DNA from: Nitrososphaerales archaeon TH5896
Lineage (GTDB): Archaea > Thermoproteota > Nitrososphaeria > Nitrososphaerales > Nitrososphaeraceae
Length of the DNA: 8,439 nt
Assembly: GCA_014523625.1 (NCBI GenBank)
Contig: JAATVP010000251.1
Location: 1 to 8,439, forward strand
Reading direction: 5' to 3'
Position numbers and translations under genes: made by a program. Below the pieces are notes generated by a model. The model did no database searches. It saw nothing but the letters and a program-made list of their open reading frames with translations, and was not told where the DNA came from. This document shows positions 4,958 to 8,439 of this stretch, piece by piece (the first letter of the stretch is position 1; each line of letters opens with the position of its first letter).

Positions 4958-5332
4958 ATGCGAAGAGGCAGAAATTATTTACGGAAAATATGTGCAGTTG
5001 CACTTTGTGCTAATCCAAGTATTAAATTTGCAGCAGTTTTAGATGAGAAGGGAAGACTAATTGTCGCAGAATCCAAGTCTAATACCAACAACTTTGATAG
5101 GCATATTAGGAATATGAACTATCTCTTCCATCAAAACTATATAGCCCCAAATCTACAAGAAAGATATAACACGAATCTGAAAGTCATGATAGATGAAAAT
5201 GGTACTGACATAGAATTCAAAACAGTTCAAGTTAGTTGGAACACAGAGGTTGCAATAACACCATTAGCAGAAATAAAAGGGATGTATTTATGTGTGTACT
5301 TTAGTCGTCTATCAAGACCAATCGAGAAATAA
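4958..5332 (+). CDS. Roadblock/LC7-like small protein
   Basis: A 124-residue protein. After a basic start (MRRGRNYLRK), ICAVALCANPSIKFAAVLDE and KGRLIVAESK (about residues 11-40) give the helix-strand-turn-strand pattern of roadblock/LC7-type folds, where a strand ends in DxxGxLI. A helical middle (about 45-70) and strands near TEVAITPLAEIKGMYLCVYF (about 95-115) complete a plausible alpha/beta domain. Nitrososphaeria carry many such small proteins, mostly of unknown function and sometimes linked to small GTPases; the assignment rests on pattern memory only. The start is doubtful: ATG at 4947 in another frame encodes MIDECEEAEIIYGK and would join smoothly at ...YGK-ICAV if the A-run at 4985-4988 had one more A. 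The gene converges on pncB with 63 bases between their ends. Confidence 0.6.
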   Translation: MRRGRNYLRKICAVALCANPSIKFAAVLDEKGRLIVAESKSNTNNFDRHIRNMNYLFHQNYIAPNLQERYNTNLKVMIDENGTDIEFKTVQVSWNTEVAITPLAEIKGMYLCVYFSRLSRPIEK

Positions 5333-5395
5333 AATAAGCCAACATTTTCATGCAGTTATTTCTAAACTTATGTCAATTGTGTAATTAGCCAAAGG

Positions 5396-6787
5396 TTATG
5401 ACGGATCACGTGGATAACCTAGGGACTCTAGTTTTTGGCTTAGCACAACTGGAAATAAGGCAGGGTCCACATCTAGAGATTTTAACGCTGTCGGAAGGAG
5501 CTCTAGTTGTTTCGAAGTGTAATTTTGTATCTCAAATATCGAAGGCATTTCAAGTACTACGTTACCACCATCTACATACTTTCTTAATAGCAAAATACAT
5601 CTGTCAGGGGGCTTTTCGTCCTCCAAGATCAAGTAATCCATTTTTAAGACATTATTTTCAATAAATCTGCCTACCTGTTTAGGTCCTGGGTATGTCTCTT
5701 TGCCAACACTAGTCTTTGATTTGTACATCATTTCGTATTCGTCATTTTTTTTGTCGGGATTGCGAATCTTAACTGCGACCAATTTGTAAACGCCATTCAT
5801 TGTAGGATCATCTCGAGAAGTGCTCAGCTCTGTTCCAACTCCAAATGAATCTATCGGAGCACCATTCGCTAGGAGTTTAGAGATAGAGTGCTCGTTTAGG
5901 TCTCCGCTAACCATAATTTTTGTGTCTTTACATCCTGCATTGTCGAGTAATTTTCTTGTCTCTATGCTCAGGGCGTAGAGATCTCCACTATCAAGTCGGA
6001 CGCCATAAGGTCTAATCCCTGAGCCTAGTAGTTTCGTGACCGCTTCCAATGTATCGTACGTGTCAACAAGTAGAAATCCGGTCGGAAACATATTGTTGAA
6101 TTCTCTGAAGGCATCAAGCTCATTCTCATGACTTAATACAAAAGAATGGGCCATGGTACCAAATACTGGTATGCCAAAGGCCTTTCCAGCAAGGGTATTA
6201 GAGGTTCCAACACAACCTCCAATGAATGCTCCTCTAGCCGCAAGAACGCCCGCTTGTGGTCCATGTGCTCTTCTTGAGCCAAATTCTACAACTGGTTTGC
6301 GGTTAGCTGCCGATACAATTCTAGCTGATTTGGTGGCAATCAAACTCTGAAAGTTAGTTATAGATAAAATGCACGTCTCCAATAGTTGTGCTTCAATGAT
6401 TGGAGCTTCAATCCTCATAATTGGTTCATTTGGAAATAGGATCGTTCCTTCGGGTACCGACCATAAGGATCCGTTGAACTTGAATCGGCGCAGATAATCA
6501 AAAAATTCCTTCTTAACATCCTTCAACACTTCCAGGGATTGTAAGTATGTAATTTGGTCATCATCGTAATGTAAATTCAAGACATACTGTATTACTTGCT
6601 CAACTCCTGCAGCTATTATAAAAGATCTGTTCCTCGGCAGTTTCCTCACAAACATTTCAAAAATCCCCACAGTTTTCCGGGTTCTATGATACGGACTTGA
6701 ATAATATGCCGCAGCCATTACTATTTGATAAAGATCGGTTGCCAATGCAAAATTTTTGATCTCGCCATAAATGCCATTATTATGCAT
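5396..6787 (-). CDS. pncB: Nicotinate phosphoribosyltransferase
   Basis: A 463-residue cytosolic enzyme of NAD salvage (Preiss-Handler route) that joins nicotinate with PRPP to form nicotinate mononucleotide, coupled to ATP hydrolysis. Family motifs in order: TDLYQ (17-21), EFGSRRAHG (168-176), FGTMAHS (209-215) with His214 as the likely phosphorylated residue, VDTYDT (241-246), GVRLDSGDL (262-270), SGDLNE (294-299) for phosphate and ribose contacts, and SFGVGTEL (314-321). The length and the C-terminal alpha/beta domain are typical, and no key residue is missing. Start: ATG at 6787 without a clear ribosome binding site. In the same frame 16 codons upstream there is another ATG (6835) reading MANRTKVKGSSP before TAG at 6799-6797, so the upstream part may be a lost N-terminal extension. 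It is transcribed alone, converging on the roadblock-like gene. Confidence 0.95.
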   Translation of the reverse strand: MHNNGIYGEIKNFALATDLYQIVMAAAYYSSPYHRTRKTVGIFEMFVRKLPRNRSFIIAAGVEQVIQYVLNLHYDDDQITYLQSLEVLKDVKKEFFDYLRRFKFNGSLWSVPEGTILFPNEPIMRIEAPIIEAQLLETCILSITNFQSLIATKSARIVSAANRKPVVEFGSRRAHGPQAGVLAARGAFIGGCVGTSNTLAGKAFGIPVFGTMAHSFVLSHENELDAFREFNNMFPTGFLLVDTYDTLEAVTKLLGSGIRPYGVRLDSGDLYALSIETRKLLDNAGCKDTKIMVSGDLNEHSISKLLANGAPIDSFGVGTELSTSRDDPTMNGVYKLVAVKIRNPDKKNDEYEMMYKSKTSVGKETYPGPKQVGRFIENNVLKMDYLILEDEKPPDRCILLLRKYVDGGNVVLEMPSIFEIQNYTSKQLELLPTALKSLDVDPALFPVVLSQKLESLGYPRDPS

Positions 6788-6835
6788 AGAGTATGGCTAT
6801 GGGGAAGAACCTTTAACCTTTGTGCGATTTGCCAT
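6788..6835 (-). other. In-frame upstream leader of pncB with an amber stop
   Basis: ATG at 6835-6833 begins MANRTKVKGSSP, meets TAG at 6799-6797, and continues PYS into the pncB ATG in the same frame. It can be read as a 12-residue leader ORF, or as an original N-terminus cut off by one nonsense change. In the latter case translation now starts at the internal ATG. The family does not need this extension, because TDLYQ is already near the N-terminus. Confidence 0.4.
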
Positions 6836-7078
6836 GATTTGAAATTTTAGTTATGATGATTGTGTGCTGCAAATGAATTGAGATTTGAGATTTGATCAGA
6901 TATTTTGAAATTCTGGAGATCAACCTGGCGAAATAGGAACCTAAATATTTTATCTAACTACTCTTTATAAGTCACTTTCATAGCAAATAGTTTCTACAAA
7001 TGTCCTTTTTAGGTTTGGTTCTTCATCCGTGATCATCTGGTTATCTTATGTCTGGCCAGTCAAAATTACATGTACCCG
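6836..7078. other. Upstream region of pncB
   Basis: It holds a short tandem repeat (6878-6897), AT-rich stretches such as minus-strand ATAAAATATTTAG near 6942-6954 that could be a TATA box for pncB, and a 23-codon minus-strand frame at 6965-7036 (MITDEEPNLKRTFVETICYE, then SDL). In that frame 17 of 23 codons start with a purine; it may be the tail of the gene remnant at 7079-7819. Confidence 0.35.
6878..6897. repeat. Short tandem repeat upstream of pncB
   Basis: TTGAGAT occurs twice in direct tandem (6878-6884 and 6885-6891), followed by TTGATC. It lies 43-62 bases upstream of the in-frame ATG at 6835. It may be a regulator site or simple slippage. Confidence 0.3.
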
Positions 7079-7819
7079 CTAAGGCGATTTTGAACTGTAC
7101 GTGAGCAGGTAGTCCGTTTCGATCAAATACATCTTCACATTATGATTTTTTGAAAAATTGTTGTCCTATTGATGAAATGGAGTACCACACATATATAATA
7201 CAGACCACACAGCTAATGATTGTATTCCAAGCGCTTCTGCTCCAAATGCCTCCATTCGTACGACTACCACACAGAAATCATATCAACTAGATCTGATAAC
7301 TCTAAAGTACTGCGCTGCACTGTAGCTACTTGCTCGTGTATAATTTCTTCTACTAATATTATTACAGATGGATAACGCATTTTCAAGAGTAGCCCACAAA
7401 GTCTCGTTTTGAACACTAAAAAAGATCTATCCATTTGTGTAGGGAAGTATCTTCAACTGATCGGCATGTTTCGTATAACTCATTTTTTCTTGATTTTGAA
7501 GTGATTGTATAAAAATAAAAATGCCTCTGGAATCCGTTGTCTGACACTGTTCTTTCAATTGCATTTTAGAATTATAAGAAGGGTTGGCAATTCTTGTTCA
7601 TGTCTGGTAAAGTCTTGTTTATTGACAATCTTATTGACTTGATCATCTCCAAATAGCGTAGGATTCTACCATTGTCAAAATGAGCTCATCATAAAGTTCA
7701 TAATCTGAGATTTCGTAGAATGCAAGAAATCTTACCTCAATCCCAAAACTAAATGTTGAACAATTATGTTTCTTGGCTTGTTTGTACAACAAATAAATAC
7801 TATAGTAATGGATTACCAC
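7079..7819 (-). pseudogene. Multiply frameshifted remnant of an unrecognised gene
   Basis: Consecutive minus-strand open pieces cover about 740 bases in changing frames. Piece 1 is 7819-7643 (GTG start, 58 codons, HYYSIYLLYKQAKK ... YEISDYELYDELILTMVESY). Piece 2 is 7650-7555 (GDDQVNKIVNKQDFTRHEQE, LPTLLIILKC). Piece 3 is 7565-7416 (NAIERTVSDNGFQ ... KNELYETCRSVEDTSLHKW). Piece 4 is 7426-7286 (SVQNETLWATLENALSICNN), then TGA at 7285-7283, MEAFGAEALGIQSLAVWSVL and TAG at 7168-7166, with coding-like sequence to TAG at 7081-7079. An alternative 56-codon frame, 7434-7264 (MDRSFLVFKTRLCG ... ELSDLVDMISVW), overlaps piece 4 and could be part of the path. Neighbouring pieces overlap by a few bases, as expected for single-base indels. 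The joined product would be about 245 residues. I do not recognise the family. The 5' end lies 17 bases from the next gene's start, so the original promoter is probably lost. Confidence 0.5.
7791..7805 (+). promoter_or_regulatory. TATA-like region for the enoyl-CoA hydratase gene
   Basis: AAATAAATACTATAG lies 31-46 bases before the ATG at 7837. The predicted transcript start is around 7822-7827, leaving a 10-15 base leader without a ribosome binding site. The element lies inside the 5' part of the opposite-strand gene remnant. Confidence 0.4.
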
Positions 7820-7836
7820 GGGTAACCTATCATAAT

Positions 7837-8439
7837 ATGACTAGTTCTGGACTGGGTGGGAGTGGAGAGGGAGATGGAGATGCGAATCGACAGTTGAGAT
7901 ACATCACGATACAAAAGGAAGAAAGTATTCTGATTATTAGAATACGTAGACCCGAAGTACTAAATGCATTGAATAGAGAAACCATGAATGAATTGGAGAG
8001 TGCTTTCTCTACCGCAGCAGCTGATGATGATATAAAAATTGTTATTGTTACGGGAGCTGGCGAAAGATCATTTTGTGCAGGTGCTGATGTTACCTATGTT
8101 GTCAATATTAGTCCTATCGAAGCTCAAAATTATGCTTCACGAGTACATTCATTACTTAACAAAATTGAGCAACTTGACAAACCTGTCATAGCTGCTGTTA
8201 ACGGGTTTGCATTAGGGGGAGGGTGTGAATTAGCAATGGCATGCGATCTTATCATTGCCTCCAGTAATGCAAAGCTTGGTCAAACGGAAGTACGAATAGG
8301 TATCCCACCAGGTTGGGGAGGGACTCAGCGTCTAGTAAAACTAGTGGGACCAGCAAAAGCTAAAGAACTAATCTTTACTGGAAAGATGATTTCTGCACAA
8401 GAGGCATATGAAATTGGTCTAGTCAACAAAGTAGTAAGC
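7837..8439 (+). CDS. Enoyl-CoA hydratase/crotonase family protein, partial (N-terminal 201 residues)
   Basis: The frame is open from ATG at 7837 to the window edge. After a Gly/Ser/Asp-rich N-terminal extension (residues 2-17), the crotonase fold begins at RYITIQKEESILIIRIRRPE. Oxyanion-hole and CoA-binding motifs are SFCAGADV (78-85) and NGFALGGGCELAMACD (122-137). Both catalytic acids of true hydratases are present: Glu131 in GGGCELA and Glu151 in GQTEV, followed by GIPPGWGGTQRL. It therefore should hydrate or dehydrate enoyl-CoA thioesters rather than act as an inactive relative. In Nitrososphaeria a single crotonase of this type serves as 3-hydroxypropionyl-CoA dehydratase and crotonyl-CoA hydratase in carbon fixation; that role is inferred here. 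The other upstream ATG (7808) gives only a five-codon ORF (MDYHG). About 50-60 C-terminal residues are expected beyond the window. Confidence 0.92.
   Translation, partial: MTSSGLGGSGEGDGDANRQLRYITIQKEESILIIRIRRPEVLNALNRETMNELESAFSTAAADDDIKIVIVTGAGERSFCAGADVTYVVNISPIEAQNYASRVHSLLNKIEQLDKPVIAAVNGFALGGGCELAMACDLIIASSNAKLGQTEVRIGIPPGWGGTQRLVKLVGPAKAKELIFTGKMISAQEAYEIGLVNKVVS

Noticed and set aside
5398..5664. Plus-strand 88-codon frame over the pncB 3' end
   Set aside because: Antisense shadow of pncB, whose motifs are complete.
6153..6350. Plus-strand 65-codon frame over the pncB catalytic motifs
   Set aside because: Antisense shadow of the conserved EFGSRRAHG to FGTMAHS region.
1..8439. tRNA genes, CRISPR arrays, insertion sequence ends
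   Set aside because: I looked for T-loop-like GTTCRAATC sequences, regularly spaced repeats and transposase motifs on both strands and saw none.

Overview
The window looks archaeal, most likely an ammonia-oxidising Nitrososphaeria (Nitrososphaerales, Nitrosocosmicus-like). The grounds are AT-rich DNA, TATA-box-like promoters with few Shine-Dalgarno sites, an XPB-like helicase, a small zinc ribbon, a roadblock-like protein, a nicotinate phosphoribosyltransferase, and an enoyl-CoA hydratase of the kind used in the thaumarchaeal 3-hydroxypropionate/4-hydroxybutyrate carbon fixation cycle. The taxonomic assignment is inference from memory of these families.

Layout from left to right. A partial minus-strand reading frame runs off the left edge (1-125) behind a good TATA box. 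Next comes a minus-strand pair: an XPB-like superfamily II helicase (685-2295) and, directly behind it, a 120-codon gene remnant (321-680) that keeps a perfect ribosome binding site but has two in-frame TAA stops. Between 2296 and 4304 lie an intact zinc-ribbon gene (2811-3050, minus), a 49-residue minus-strand ORF, and several remnants. The clearest remnant is a small secreted-protein gene on the plus strand (3611-3875), broken by a one-base A-run expansion, a nonsense codon and loss of the start codon. Two small plus-strand genes follow: a 67-residue acidic protein (4305-4508) and a roadblock-like protein (4958-5332). The latter converges on pncB (5396-6787, minus). The stretch of about 1 kb between pncB and the last gene is mostly a multiply frameshifted minus-strand gene remnant (about 7079-7819). 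The window ends inside a plus-strand enoyl-CoA hydratase (7837 to the edge).

The intact genes serve DNA repair or transcription (helicase), NAD salvage (pncB), acyl-CoA metabolism (hydratase) and unknown roles. They do not form one pathway, and neighbouring units point in mixed directions. The dominant signal is gene decay: at least three convincing broken genes and several weaker ones in 8.4 kb, at different stages of degradation. I see no tRNA, rRNA, CRISPR array, transposase or obvious new multi-gene system. The most interesting points are the decay cluster, the low-complexity insertion and C-terminal PCNA-binding-like motif of the helicase, and in-frame stops or frame breaks just upstream of the annotated starts of pncB and the roadblock-like gene.
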